From an uncultured Clostridia bacterium (GTDB lineage: Bacteria > Bacillota > Clostridia > Christensenellales > Borkfalkiaceae): a stretch of 45,612 nt of DNA. Position 1 is the first letter of the stretch; each line of letters opens with the position of its first letter. Under the pieces are notes generated by a model. It was given only the letters and a program-made list of their open reading frames with translations, searched no databases and was not told the DNA's origin. Both the position numbers and the translations under genes were made by a program. Shown piece by piece: positions 1-8,384 of this stretch. The DNA lies in the NCBI GenBank assembly GCA_947631195.1, contig CANRKK010000016.1, forward strand, positions 1 to 45,612, written 5' to 3'.

Positions 1-554
1 CTTGCACTATGCGCGCACTCATCTCGCTCGGCACGCACAGCGCACTGTGCTGTGCTATGAAATGCCTCGCTCGTCCTACTAAGGGGAGCCAAGGGTGTAG
101 ACGGTATCGCGTTCCCTATTTTTAACAATATTGTGGGGGTGGGCGGGACAAAATAAAAAAGCAACGTGACGTTGCATCCGAGTTTCTTTATTGCGATAAC
201 GCTTGATTGCTTTTGCGCACGTCAAAGTTGAAACAATCCCCTCAGTCACCTATCGGTGACAGCTTTCTCACACGGCGTAAGGACAACGCCGTGTTCGGGC
301 ACCGTGCGCGCCTTGCACTATGCGCGCACTCATCTCGCTCGGCACGCACAGCGCACTGTGCTGTGCTATGAAATGCCTCGCTCGTCCTACTAAGGGGAGC
401 CAAGGGTGTAGACGGTATCGCGTTCCCTATTTTTAACAATATTGTGGGGGTGGGCGGGACAAAATAAAAAAGCAACGTGACGTTGCATCCGAGTTTCTTT
501 ATTGCGATAACGCTTGATTGCTTTTGCGCACGTCAAAGTTGAAACAATCCCCTC
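1..554. repeat. Tandem duplication of an interspersed repeat, 311-bp period
   Basis: Bases 1-243 recur at 312-554 with no difference that I can see; the copies diverge at 244/555. The unit holds the start of a repeat family seen elsewhere in the window: an ACAATATTG plus G-rich start, a short CAACGTGACGTTG palindrome, a GAAACAATCCCCTC stretch and a block ending GGGGAGCCAAGG. Related copies lie at about 4430-4700, 7527-7800 and, partially, 38480-38620. Open frames in it are repeat-derived and not credible genes. Confidence 0.9.
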
Positions 555-1140
555 CCATCACCCGCTGCGCGGGAGCTTCCCCCCAAAGGGAAGAAGCCAC
601 GGGGGGTGCCGTGTTATCCTGCCAAGAGCAGCCACGGGGGGATTCTCTCGGGCTCCGCCCTCGAAATGACACGGCTTAATTTACGCTTTAAATATTTTAA
701 AAATAAAATTCCGCTGTCCGTGCCCTCTTCCGTCGCCGACGGGGGAGGGTGTCACGAAGTGACGGGTGGGAGCAGCTGTCACATTTTTATTTCCCCTCCC
801 ATCACCCGCTACGCGGGAGCTTCCCCACCCAAGGGGAAGAAGCCACGGTGGGGTACAGTGCCCTTACGAAGTTGGAAGCGGTTAGAAGCAAGCGAACGAG
901 GCGCGCGAGGAAAACTTGAAGGAGCGTACACTGACGTACGTAACTGAAAGTTGCCGCAGCGCAACAATGTTATGCGCCGCTTATCACGCCGCCGCGGGAG
1001 CCGCAACGGCTCAGAAACGAGCAAGACAAGGAGCGTGCGCAAGCGACGACGGGCGCGTACAAGGACGTACGCAACCGAGGAGTGCGTAAGCGCAACGCAG
1101 TATTGCGAAGTTTATCAGACGTTGCGGTAAAAATTTGAAA
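555..1140. repeat. Mosaic intergenic repeat island
   Basis: No gene is supported here. The stretch chains modules recognisable elsewhere: a CACCCGCTxCGCGGGAGC block (about 556-600 and 796-850), a CCCTCTTCCGTCGCCGAC block also present near 45540, and a module around 880-1110 containing GGTTAGAAGCAAGCG and TGACGTACGTAAC, related to 4705-5007 and 12230-12377. The modules appear in different orders in different islands. Confidence 0.75.
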
Positions 1141-1147
1141 TTGGGGC

Positions 1148-1176
1148 TTGAAAAACCGCATCTCTTATAGTATAAT
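1148..1176 (+). promoter_or_regulatory. Sigma-A promoter for the EF-G-like gene
   Basis: TTGAAA at 1148-1153, a 17-nt spacer and TATAAT at 1171-1176. Transcription would start near 1183, 37 nt before the chosen ATG. The -35 coincides with an upstream in-frame TTG, which rules that codon out as a start. Confidence 0.85.
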
Positions 1177-1219
1177 GGTTTGTAGTAACTTGCTTAATTG
1201 CATGATAAGGTGGAAATTT

Positions 1220-3265
1220 ATGATTATATCTTCTAAGAACATCAGAAATGTCGCCGTTATCGGCCACAGCGGCGAGGGCAAAACCACGCTGTGCGAGGCC
1301 ATGCTGTTTAACGGCGGCGCAATCGACAGAATGGGGTCAGTTGCCGCGGGCACCACGGTGATGGACTTCGACGAACAGGAAAAGGCTAAACAACTCTCCA
1401 TCAACGCTTCGTGCGCTTATTTGATTTGGAAAGAGGTTAAAATAAATCTTATAGATTTGCCCGGCTTTTATGATTTCGAGGGCGAGCGCAACGAGGGGCT
1501 TGCGGCCTGCGGCGCGGCGGTTTTGGTTATAGGCGCAAACGGCGTGCTGCCAATCGGCTCGGAGACGGTTGTGGACCACTGCCTTAAACTCGGAAAGCCT
1601 TTGATTATATTTATAAACGGCATGGACAAGCCCAACGCCGACTATATCGGCACGGTGAACGCGCTACGCGCAAAGTACGCGGGCAAGCTCGCGCCCATAC
1701 AGATTCCCATAATGCAGGACGGCAAGATGGTGGGCTTTGTGAACGCCATTCAGGAAAAGGCGTATAAGTTCTCTTCCACGGGCCGCTCGGAGATAGATGT
1801 GCCCGAGGATCTGAAGGCGCGCATGGAGGAGATGCAGGCGGGACTTATGGAGACCGCCGCAGAAAACGACGACGTGCTGCTCGACAAATACTTCAGCGAC
1901 GGCGTGCTCTCCAAGGAGGACACCGTCCACGGCATAAGAAAGGGCATTGCCACCTGCAACGTATTCCCCGTTATGGCGGGCAGCGCGCTGCAGAACAGGG
2001 GCGTTATAAATCTTTTGGACGAGATAGTCCGCTATATGCCCACCGCCAACGAGCGCAAAAATTCCATCGCCACGGACTATGACAAGGACGAGATAGTCAA
2101 CGTGGACTGCGACGACAACGGTCCCTTTGCGGCGCAGGTGTTCAAGACGGCTTTCGACCCCTACACGGGCAAGCTGAACTATATAAAAGTGTTCCGCGGC
2201 TGCCTTAAATCGGGAATGACGGTGTATAACGCAACCAAGGGCACCGAGGAGCGCATCGGCCAGATATTCGTTTTGCGCGGCAAAAAGAACGAACTTGTAA
2301 CCGAGCTTTCGGCGGGCGATATCGGCGCGGTGAACAAACTGAACAACACCGACACCAACGACACGCTGTGCGCAACGGGCACGAACATACAGTTCGACCC
2401 CATAGGCTTCCCCCGCCCCACCCTCTCCATGGCCGTCTCCTCGGCGGTTAAGGGCGACGAGGACAAGGTATTTTCGGGCTTCACCAAGATGCTCGAGGAG
2501 GACTACACCTTCTCCATAGAAAAGCGGGCGGAAACGGCCGAGATGATTTTGAGCGGACAGGGCGAAACCCACATAGATATTTTGGCAAAGAGGTTAAAGG
2601 CGCGCTACGGCGTGGACGTAACGCTGTCTGAGCCCCGCATCCCCTACCGCGAGACGATACGCGCCACGGCGACCGCCGAGGGCAAGCACAAAAAACAGAC
2701 GGGCGGCCACGGCCAGTACGGGCACTGCAAAGTGCGCTTTGAACCGAGCGATCAGGACTTTGAGTTTGCCGACGAGGTTGTGGGCGGAGCCGTTCCCAAG
2801 CAGTATATCCCCGCGGTTGAAAAGGGCCTGCGCGAGTGCATGAGCCGCGGCGTTTTGGCGGGATATCCCGTTATAGGCGTAAAGGCCGTGCTGTTCGACG
2901 GCAGCTACCACGACGTGGACTCCTCCGAAATGGCGTTCAAGGCGGCGGCGGCGCTTGCCTTCCGCGAGGGCATCAAAAACGCAAAGCCCGCCCTGCTGGA
3001 GCCGATACTCAAGCTGAAAGCCGCCGTGCCCAACGACTATCTCGGCGCGGTTATGGGCGACGTTTCAAAGAGGCGCGGCAGAATTTTGGAGAGCGCGACG
3101 GAGGGCGACACCACGACGGTTATCGCCGAAGTGCCCCTCGCCGAGATGGCCAAGTACGCCACAGACCTGCGCGCCATGACCCGCGGGCAGGGCAAATTCT
3201 CGACCGAATTCCTGCGCTATGAGGACGTGCCTCCCCAACTCGCCGAAAAAATAATAAACGGCTAA
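1220..3265 (+). CDS. EF-G-like translational GTPase paralogue
   Basis: A 681-residue protein with the full EF-G domain layout. The P-loop is GHSGEGKT (residues 15-22), followed by a switch region, the beta-barrel domains, and domains III-V including the HKKQTGGHGQYGHC segment of domain IV. The ATG at 1220 is chosen because TAAGGTGG lies 7 nt upstream and a consensus promoter overlaps the longer frame. Two guanine-nucleotide motifs are atypical: G3 reads DLPGFYDF where EF-G has DTPGHxDF, so the catalytic His is Phe, and G4 reads NGMD instead of NKMD. It therefore looks like one of the EF-G-like paralogues common in Clostridia and not the main fusA, which normally sits in the str operon. Its exact role is unknown. 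A strong terminator follows directly. Confidence 0.85.
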   Translation: MIISSKNIRNVAVIGHSGEGKTTLCEAMLFNGGAIDRMGSVAAGTTVMDFDEQEKAKQLSINASCAYLIWKEVKINLIDLPGFYDFEGERNEGLAACGAAVLVIGANGVLPIGSETVVDHCLKLGKPLIIFINGMDKPNADYIGTVNALRAKYAGKLAPIQIPIMQDGKMVGFVNAIQEKAYKFSSTGRSEIDVPEDLKARMEEMQAGLMETAAENDDVLLDKYFSDGVLSKEDTVHGIRKGIATCNVFPVMAGSALQNRGVINLLDEIVRYMPTANERKNSIATDYDKDEIVNVDCDDNGPFAAQVFKTAFDPYTGKLNYIKVFRGCLKSGMTVYNATKGTEERIGQIFVLRGKKNELVTELSAGDIGAVNKLNNTDTNDTLCATGTNIQFDPIGFPRPTLSMAVSSAVKGDEDKVFSGFTKMLEEDYTFSIEKRAETAEMILSGQGETHIDILAKRLKARYGVDVTLSEPRIPYRETIRATATAEGKHKKQTGGHGQYGHCKVRFEPSDQDFEFADEVVGGAVPKQYIPAVEKGLRECMSRGVLAGYPVIGVKAVLFDGSYHDVDSSEMAFKAAAALAFREGIKNAKPALLEPILKLKAAVPNDYLGAVMGDVSKRRGRILESATEGDTTTVIAEVPLAEMAKYATDLRAMTRGQGKFSTEFLRYEDVPPQLAEKIING

Positions 3266-3280
3266 AACGCAATATGCGAA

Positions 3281-3325
3281 GAGGCCGCGGAGCAATCGCT
3301 CCGCGGCCTCGTTTATTTTTTTTGT
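3281..3325 (+). terminator. Rho-independent terminator of the EF-G-like gene
   Basis: A perfect 13-bp stem (3281-3293 with 3298-3310), loop AATC, followed by GTTTATTTTTTTTG. It lies 16 nt after the stop codon. The reverse direction has no U tract. Confidence 0.92.
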
Positions 3326-3329
3326 TTTA

Positions 3330-4262
3330 TCAATATTTGGTTACGGTTATGGTTTTAATGATTATGGGCAGGTCGGGCAGGGTGAAGTCATACTCCGTGC
3401 CCTTGTCCTCCGTTTCGGCGGAGAAAATCTCGACGAGCTTGTCCACGGTGACGTCCTCGGCGGTGTGGCTCGACGCGGAGGACGCGTCGTAGTAGTCCTC
3501 TATGGCGTTTATCAGTTCGGTCAGGGCCGCCGTGCTCTCCATTTTGCCGAACACGCAATAGTCGGCCGCGCTGTAGGACGAGCTTGTGCCCACCTGCAAG
3601 GAGAATATGGACGTGGCGCAGTTGGTCTTGTAGTCGGCATTCCAGATAACCTGGTCGGACGTGGGCGTCACGTGCACCTTGCCCGTGGACTGCTTTTCAT
3701 AGTAGAACATCTTGAGCGTTCCCTGCTCGGCGGAGAGGGCTCCCTTTTCGATGACCTGGTTGATGTTGTTTTTAAACTCGCCTATGAGAGTGGGCAGCGC
3801 CGAATCGGTTTTGAGCTGCTGCACGCCGTTCGCGTCGTAAACGGAATCGGAATACACCGAGGGCGTGAGTTTGCCGCCGTTGAACAGGGCCATATACTCC
3901 TGCTCCTTGGAGTGCGTTTCAAGATAGTCGGCGTACAAGTTGGCGTCGGACGCGGTGCGGTATTCGGCGGGATTGTAGGTATATCCGCCCGAGAACCAGT
4001 CGTTGCTGCGGTAGTCGTGCACGAGCATATCGTTGTAGTATCCGTTTTCGGTGAGCTCTATAAAGTGGCGCACCGTGTTGGGATACATATTCCTGTACAG
4101 TACGTACTCCAACTCGTAGCTTTGGTCGTTGAATTCAACGCTGATTTTAACCTGGGGGTGATCCGTTTCTATGTTGCAGGCCGCGGCCGTTGCGGCTACG
4201 GCGCCCGCCATGCATGCGAGCGTTGCGGCAACGATAACTTTTTTGATGATTTTTTTGAACAT
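3330..4262 (-). CDS. Cyclophilin-type peptidyl-prolyl isomerase-like lipoprotein
   Basis: A 310-residue protein with a lipoprotein signal peptide: basic start, hydrophobic core and lipobox ATAAAC with the lipidated Cys at residue 29. The mature part begins with a beta strand, then a YPNTVRHFIELTENGYYND segment, which is the cyclophilin pattern (PxTVxNFxxLxxxGFYD), and later an FSLQVGTSS stretch and a CVFGKM segment resembling cyclophilin core strands. Canonical active-site residues such as FHRV are poorly conserved (VHDYRS appears instead), so catalysis is doubtful. Expected location is the outer face of the membrane, as a foldase or degenerate relative. It is monocistronic, with its own promoter at 4297-4325, and converges on the EF-G-like gene. 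Confidence 0.72.
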   Translation of the reverse strand: MFKKIIKKVIVAATLACMAGAVAATAAACNIETDHPQVKISVEFNDQSYELEYVLYRNMYPNTVRHFIELTENGYYNDMLVHDYRSNDWFSGGYTYNPAEYRTASDANLYADYLETHSKEQEYMALFNGGKLTPSVYSDSVYDANGVQQLKTDSALPTLIGEFKNNINQVIEKGALSAEQGTLKMFYYEKQSTGKVHVTPTSDQVIWNADYKTNCATSIFSLQVGTSSSYSAADYCVFGKMESTAALTELINAIEDYYDASSASSHTAEDVTVDKLVEIFSAETEDKGTEYDFTLPDLPIIIKTITVTKY

Positions 4263-4296
4263 AATTGTAAAATTCCCAATATAACTATACTTCTAC

Positions 4297-4325
4297 ATTT
4301 TACTTTTATTTGTAACCTTCGTCAA
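4297..4325 (-). promoter_or_regulatory. Sigma-A promoter of the cyclophilin-like gene
   Basis: On the minus strand: TTGACG (4325-4320), 17-nt spacer, TAAAAT (4302-4297). The start codon is about 30 nt downstream of the predicted transcription start. Confidence 0.75.
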
Positions 4326-4429
4326 GCGATTTGTTTTAAAAAGCACAAAATTTTATTGCCGCCCCGCCTCCGCAGCCGTGAAAATATGCACGCGCCTTAA
4401 CTTGCGCCGGCATTGCGGTATTGCGTTCC

Positions 4430-4700
4430 CACTATTTTTAACAATATTGGGGGGCAACGTGACGTTGCATCCGAGTTTCTTAATTGCGATAGCTGTGAAC
4501 GAACGATTGCACACTTCAAACTTGAAACAATCCCCTCAGTCTGCTTCGCAGCCAGCCTTCTCACACGGCGTAAGGAATAACGCCGTGTTCGGGCACCGTG
4601 CGCGCCTTGCACTATGCGCGCACTCATCTCGCGCGGCAAAACAGCGCACTGTGCTGTTTTGAGAACTCCGCGCTCGTCCTACTAAGGGGAGCCAAGATTT
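4430..4700. repeat. Interspersed repeat copy (same family as 1-554)
   Basis: Begins with TTTTTAACAATATTGGGGGG, carries the CAACGTGACGTTGCATCC palindrome and the GAAACAATCCCCTCAGTC and CACACGGCGTAAGGA blocks, and ends GGGGAGCCAAG. It differs from the 1-554 copies by small insertions and substitutions. No gene is supported between 4263 and 5049. Confidence 0.8.
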
Positions 4701-4704
4701 TGTT

Positions 4705-5007
4705 GAATTTACGAAGTCACGGTTTTGCAATTCAGCGGTGAGTAGAAGCGAGTTATGCAAGGCGCCGCGGGCCAACGAGTCAGAAACGAGCAAGACAAGG
4801 AGCATCGCCCTTACGAAGTCACGGCTTTGCAATTCAGCGGCGGGTAGAAGCGAGTTATGCACGCCGCCGCGGGCCAACGGGTCAGAAACGAGCAAGACAA
4901 GGAGCGCGAGCATTGGCAAGGGGAGCGTACAAAGACGTACGTGACCCGCAGACAAGCGGAGCGCGACACAGTATTGCGAAGTTTATCACCCGTTGGCGGG
5001 AGCTGAA
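4705..5007. repeat. Repeat module with internal 102-bp tandem duplication
   Basis: The stretch starting ACGAAGTCACGG at 4711 recurs at 4813 with a handful of substitutions, giving a 102-bp period. Each unit contains AGAAGCGAGTTATGCA and GAAACGAGCAAGACAAGGAG. The module then runs through GTACAAAGACGTACGTGACC to GGCGGGAGCT. The same ending is found just after the secB-like gene at 12378. The period is a multiple of three, so open frames persist on both strands, but no start or family supports them. Confidence 0.75.
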
Positions 5008-5033
5008 ATAAAAAAAGGGGGGACAAGCCCCCC
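5006..5033 (-). terminator. Terminator of rplJL
   Basis: On the minus strand, GGGGGG-CTTGT-CCCCCC (5033-5017) is followed by a T-rich run (5016-5006). It lies 16 nt after the rplL stop. Confidence 0.85.
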
Positions 5034-5049
5034 GCCTTTTTATATTCCC

Positions 5050-5430
5050 TTACTCCAGAACAGCGTTTGCGCCTGCTGCCTTAAGGTCGGCAAGAATCTT
5101 CTCCGCCTCTTCCTTGGCAACATTCTCTTTGAGCACGCCGCCCTTTTCAACGGCCGTTTTAGCCTCTACAAGGCCGAGACCCGTGAACGCGCGGACAACT
5201 TTGATAACGTCGATCTTCTTTGCGCCAGCGTCCTTCAATACTACGTTGAATTCGGTCTTTTCTTCAACTACGGGAGCCGCTGCCGCCGCGCCTGCCGCGG
5301 GAGCCGCCGCTACTGCTACGGGAGCCGCTGCGGAAACGCCGAATTCCTCCTCGATTGCCTTTACAAGTTCGTTGAGCTCAAGAACGGTCATGCCCTTGAT
5401 TTCTTCTACCATCTTTTTAACGTCTGCCAT
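5050..5430 (-). CDS. rplL: Ribosomal protein bL12 (L7/L12)
   Basis: A 126-residue stalk protein of normal length. It has an N-terminal dimerisation region (about 1-35), an Ala/Pro/Val-rich hinge (about 36-55), and a C-terminal domain with [21 protein letters not shown] and the [12 protein letters not shown] segment that contacts translation factors. SD AGGAGTG lies 8 nt before the ATG. It is the last gene of the rplJL unit, 96 nt after rplJ, and is followed by a terminator. Confidence 0.98.
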   Translation of the reverse strand: MADVKKMVEEIKGMTVLELNELVKAIEEEFGVSAAAPVAVAAAPAAGAAAAAPVVEEKTEFNVVLKDAGAKKIDVIKVVRAFTGLGLVEAKTAVEKGGVLKENVAKEEAEKILADLKAAGANAVLE

Positions 5431-5526
5431 TTTTTTATCACTCCTGATTGATTTTTTTATTTTTTGTGCGCATGGGGTGCGCCGCCCGTAAGTTACGCCG
5501 CTATGCGGCCTGCCGCTGCCTTGGCT

Positions 5527-6048
5527 TTACGCCTTTTGGTCCGCAACGGCCTTGATTGCGCGGGGAAGAGCCGAAATGATGTTGGACAGCACTCCCGCAA
5601 TGTTGGCCACGGGCGCCTGCAGGGAACCGAGCAGCTTTGCAAGCAGCTCCTCCTTTGAGGGCATTGTGGCAAGTTCTTTTACGCCGTTTTTATCAACGTA
5701 GGCGTTGTCAACGAAAGCGCTCTTTATGGTTATCTTTTTGTCGTAGTCCTTGGCGGCGGCAACCATTATTTTTGCGGCGGCGGTTTCATCCGTGCCGAAC
5801 GCTATTGCCGTGGGACCGTTGAGGTCTGCGTCGAAATCCTTATAGCCCAATTCGTTGAAAGCCTTTCTTACAAGCGTGTTTTTATACACCTTGTATTCGC
5901 AGCCGGCTTCCCTGCACTTGTTGCGCAGGGCGGAAACTTCGGCAACCGTAAGCCCCACGTAGTCCACAAACACTACCGATTTGGAAGCCTTGATTTTTTC
6001 CGTAATTTCCCCGACGACCGCTTTTTTTGCTTCAAAATTAGCCGACAA
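5527..6048 (-). CDS. rplJ: Ribosomal protein uL10
   Basis: A 173-residue protein forming the base of the L12 stalk. Typical features are KxxVVFVDYVGLTVAEVSALR near residues 24-45, KNTLVRKAFNE, and the C-terminal helix that binds L12 dimers (LLGSLQAPVANIAGVL). I place the start at a TTG (6048-6046): a perfect GGAGG lies 8 nt upstream at 6061-6057, and the protein then begins (M)SANFEAKKAVVGEI as expected. An ATG 15 codons further upstream overlaps the attenuator hairpin and adds a non-conserved tail. Expression is probably controlled by the L10 leader. Confidence 0.95.
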   Translation of the reverse strand: MSANFEAKKAVVGEITEKIKASKSVVFVDYVGLTVAEVSALRNKCREAGCEYKVYKNTLVRKAFNELGYKDFDADLNGPTAIAFGTDETAAAKIMVAAAKDYDKKITIKSAFVDNAYVDKNGVKELATMPSKEELLAKLLGSLQAPVANIAGVLSNIISALPRAIKAVADQKA

Positions 6049-6073
6049 TTTTATATCCTCCTTATAAGAGTGG

Positions 6074-6110
6074 GAAAAACTATTCCCCGCCACAGAATAA
6101 AGGCGGGGAA
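6074..6110 (-). terminator. Attenuator-like hairpin before rplJ
   Basis: On the minus strand, a perfect 9-bp stem (6110-6102 with 6091-6083) with a 10-nt loop is followed by TAGTTTTT. It lies between the L10 leader and the rplJ ribosome-binding site, so it could end transcription early when L10 is in excess. Confidence 0.75.
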
Positions 6111-6134
6111 CAAAACAAACATAATTAATTTATC

Positions 6135-6185
6135 GTCCTTACGCCTCCGCGGGATATTGAGCACAGGGCACCCGCCTTCTACGGC
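6135..6185 (-). ncRNA. Ribosomal protein L10 leader RNA
   Basis: The minus-strand transcript reads CCGTAGAAGGCGGGTGCC, then CTCAATATCCCGC and GGAGGCGTA. This matches the conserved core of the Gram-positive L10 leader (GUAGA..GGGUGCC..UUAAU..CCC.CCGAGGxGUA), the kink-turn structure bound by the L10(L12)4 complex. It sits between a consensus promoter and rplJ. In known cases it is autogenous feedback control. Confidence 0.85.
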
Positions 6186-6208
6186 ACGGAAATTCAATTT
6201 TCGTTTAA

Positions 6209-6237
6209 ATTATATCCGCAAAACGGCGGTATGTCAA
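6209..6237 (-). promoter_or_regulatory. Consensus sigma-A promoter of rplJL
   Basis: On the minus strand: TTGACA (6237-6232), 17-nt spacer, TATAAT (6214-6209), a perfect match. It lies in the rplA-rplJ gap and lets rplJL be transcribed separately from rplKA. Confidence 0.93.
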
Positions 6238-6261
6238 CCGTTTTTGGGCGGATTTTTTATT

Positions 6262-6951
6262 TTAGCCCTTGTTATAGGTAACTTTTACGCCGGGGCCCAT
6301 CGTTGCGGACATGGTAACGCTCTTTATATACTGGCCCTTTGCCGCAGCGGGTTTTGCCTTGACTATGGCGTCCATCAGCGCGTTGAAGTTTTCGATTATC
6401 TTGTCCTGCCCGAAGGACTTTTTGCCGATGGGAACGTGGATTATAGCCGTTTTGTCCAGACGGTATTCAACTTTACCTGCTTTAACTTCCTTTACGGCCT
6501 TGGCCACGTCCATGGTTACGGTGCCGCTCTTGGGGTTGGGCATCAAGCCCTTGGGTCCGAGGATACGGCCTATCCTGCCGACCATGCCCATCATGTCGGG
6601 CGTGGTTATCATAACGTCGAAGTCAAACCAGTTTTGGGACTGGATGCGCTGGATGGTTTCCTCCGCGCCCACGTAGTCCGCGCCCGCAGCCTGCGCCGCG
6701 TCCGCCTTTTCGCCCTTGGCTATAACCAACACGCGCAGAGTTTTGCCCGTGCCGTTGGGAAGAACGAGCACGCCGCGCACCTGCTGGTCCGCCTGTCTGG
6801 GGTCTACGCCCAAACGGATGTGCAGTTCTATCGTTTCGTCAAACTTTGCCTTTGCCGTTTCGAGAGTTATTTTTGTTGCCTCGGCTACGTCGTAGGACTT
6901 GGAACGGTCGTAAGATTTTACGCTTTCCGCATATTTTTTAGACATCTTCAT
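6262..6951 (-). CDS. rplA: Ribosomal protein uL1
   Basis: A 229-residue protein of normal length. It has the two-domain L1 fold with the [18 protein letters not shown] segment (about 87-104), the [17 protein letters not shown] signature and the C-terminal [10 protein letters not shown] end. The start is supported by AAGGAGGAAG 6 nt upstream. It is co-transcribed with rplK, with a 12-nt gap. Confidence 0.98.
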   Translation of the reverse strand: MKMSKKYAESVKSYDRSKSYDVAEATKITLETAKAKFDETIELHIRLGVDPRQADQQVRGVLVLPNGTGKTLRVLVIAKGEKADAAQAAGADYVGAEETIQRIQSQNWFDFDVMITTPDMMGMVGRIGRILGPKGLMPNPKSGTVTMDVAKAVKEVKAGKVEYRLDKTAIIHVPIGKKSFGQDKIIENFNALMDAIVKAKPAAAKGQYIKSVTMSATMGPGVKVTYNKG

Positions 6952-6963
6952 AGCGCTTCCTCC

Positions 6964-7389
6964 TTACTCCTCCACCGTTACGCCCATGGAGCGCGCGGTG
7001 CCCTTGACCATACTCTTTGCCGCCTCCAAATCGTGGCAGTTCAAGTCGGGCAGTTTTGTCTTTGCAATCTCCTCAACCTGCGCCTTGGTGAGCTTGCCCA
7101 CTTTGTCGCGGTTGGGACGGGCGGAAGCCGTTTCCAGACCCAGCGCCTTTTTGATGAGTACGGGCGTGGGCGGCGTTTTTAAAACGAACGTAAAACTTCT
7201 GTCCTGATAAATGGTAACTACGCAGGGAATGATAAGTCCCGCCTGTGCGGCAGTCTTTGCGTTGAACTCCTTGGTGAAACCGGGAATGTTGATACCGTGG
7301 GGGCCCAGCGTAGAACCTACGGGGGGCGCGGGGGTAGCTTTGCCGGCGGGGAGCTGCAGCTTAACGACCGCAGTTATCTTTTTTGCCAT
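6964..7389 (-). CDS. rplK: Ribosomal protein uL11
   Basis: A 141-residue protein of normal length. The N-terminal segment [19 protein letters not shown] and the C-terminal RNA-binding domain with AKTKLPDLN and GTARSMGV are diagnostic. TTGGAGGAAA precedes the ATG. In most Bacillota rplK directly follows nusG; here 1.1 kb of repeats lies between them. I found no convincing promoter in 7390-7504, so it is unclear how rplKA is transcribed. Confidence 0.98.
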   Translation of the reverse strand: MAKKITAVVKLQLPAGKATPAPPVGSTLGPHGINIPGFTKEFNAKTAAQAGLIIPCVVTIYQDRSFTFVLKTPPTPVLIKKALGLETASARPNRDKVGKLTKAQVEEIAKTKLPDLNCHDLEAAKSMVKGTARSMGVTVEE

Positions 7390-7526
7390 AAAAAATTTCC
7401 TCCAACGTGGTTAAAACGAATATACCATTAAAGATTTAATATATTCTCCCACATATATACACGAAAATCCGCAACAACGAATTTCCCGTGATTACTTAAT
7501 TAATTTGCCGTATTCCCTTCCCCCTA

Positions 7527-8010
7527 TTATTTTAACAATATTGGGGGGGGCGGGCAACGTGACGTTGCATCCAAGTTTCTTAATTGCGATTGCTGTGGAC
7601 GAACGATTGCACACTTCAAACTTGAAACAATCCCCTCAGTCACCTATCGGTGACAGCTTTCTCACACGGCGTAAGGAACAACGCCGTGTTCGGGCACCGT
7701 GCGCGCCTTGCACTATGCGCGCACTCATCTCGCTCGGCACGCACAGCGCACTGTGCTGTGCTATGAAATGCCTCGCTCGTCCTTACTACGGGGAGCCAAG
7801 GTGGGGCGGTGTTTCATCCAACCCCGAGCAACCCACGGGGGGATTCCCTCGGACTCCGCCCTCTGCCGTTTCCCGCAAAGCGGGAACCCTCGGCAGGGCA
7901 GCGGCGGCAAAGCCGCCTCGCGCGGAATGACAAGGCTTAATTGGCGTGACTATTATTTAAAGGTCGCTACGCGACAGATTCTTCGTCGGGCTGCGCCCTC
8001 CTCAGAATGA
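7527..8010. repeat. Repeat island between nusG and rplK, part 1
   Basis: A copy of the 1-554 family (7527-7800), then a block around CCCACGGGGGGATTCCC with a TTTCCCGCAAAGCGGGAA palindrome (about 7835-7945), then CGCTACGCGACAGATTCTTC and CAGAATGACAGAG (about 7960-8010). The last two blocks recur at 10390-10570 and, partly, 44920-45050. No gene is supported in 7390-8494. Confidence 0.8.
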
Positions 8011-8058
8011 CAGAGAGGGAGGAGCCAAGGGGGAAACGGTGCCCAACCGTCTGTATAT

Positions 8059-8150
8059 TGAAACGGTTTTGTAGCGTTCAGCGGAATGAATGGCTAACGC
8101 TCATTGAGGAATTAACGCCCGTTCCGCCCAAAAAAATATTTTAAAAATAA
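8059..8150 (-). repeat. Inverted copy of a repeat module from 45090-45162
   Basis: GAAACGGTTTTGTAGCGTTC followed by AGCGGAATGAATGGCTAACG is the reverse complement, with few changes, of the blocks at about 45090-45162 and 45435-45507. It shows that modules occur in both orientations. Confidence 0.7.
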
Positions 8151-8194
8151 TTTACGTTGCAAGCAAAACCACGCTTTTGCGTAGCAAGGCCCCT

Positions 8195-8384
8195 GCCCTT
8201 ACGAAGTCAGCGGTGGGTCAGAAACGAGCAAGACAAAAATTATTTAAAATAATTATGTTGCAAGCAGGGTTTCCCTGCGCCGCAAGACCCGATTTGCGCA
8301 CACTTGCGCCTGAGCGGGGTGAATTGCCGCGATTATATAATATGTGCGCCCTAAAAATCGCGGCAAGTGGGGCCGGCCCCACAA
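8195..8384. repeat. Repeat module shared with 38950-39146
   Basis: Shares with 38950-39146 the order GCGGTGGGT.AGAA, GAGCAAGACAA, AATTATGTTGCAAGCAGGG, CTGCGCCGCAAGACCC, a GCCGCGATTATATAATAT block and its partner ATCGCGGCAA. The GCCGCGAT/ATCGCGGC pair can form a stem. In both places the module runs into a CACGAAAAA palindrome next to a gene's 3' end (nusG here, uxaC there). Confidence 0.75.

Noticed and set aside
1-554. Possible CRISPR array
   Set aside because: Repeats are 243 bp with a 311-bp period and only two copies; there are no short regular repeats with unique spacers and no cas genes.
606-1042. Open frames inside the left repeat island
   Set aside because: The DNA is repeated elsewhere with indels that break the frames; no SD or promoter.
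1664-2572. A 302-codon minus-strand frame
   Set aside because: Antisense to the EF-G-like gene and without family features.
6049-6093. A longer rplJ starting at 6093
   Set aside because: It would begin inside the attenuator hairpin; the TTG at 6048 has a perfect SD and gives the usual N-terminus.
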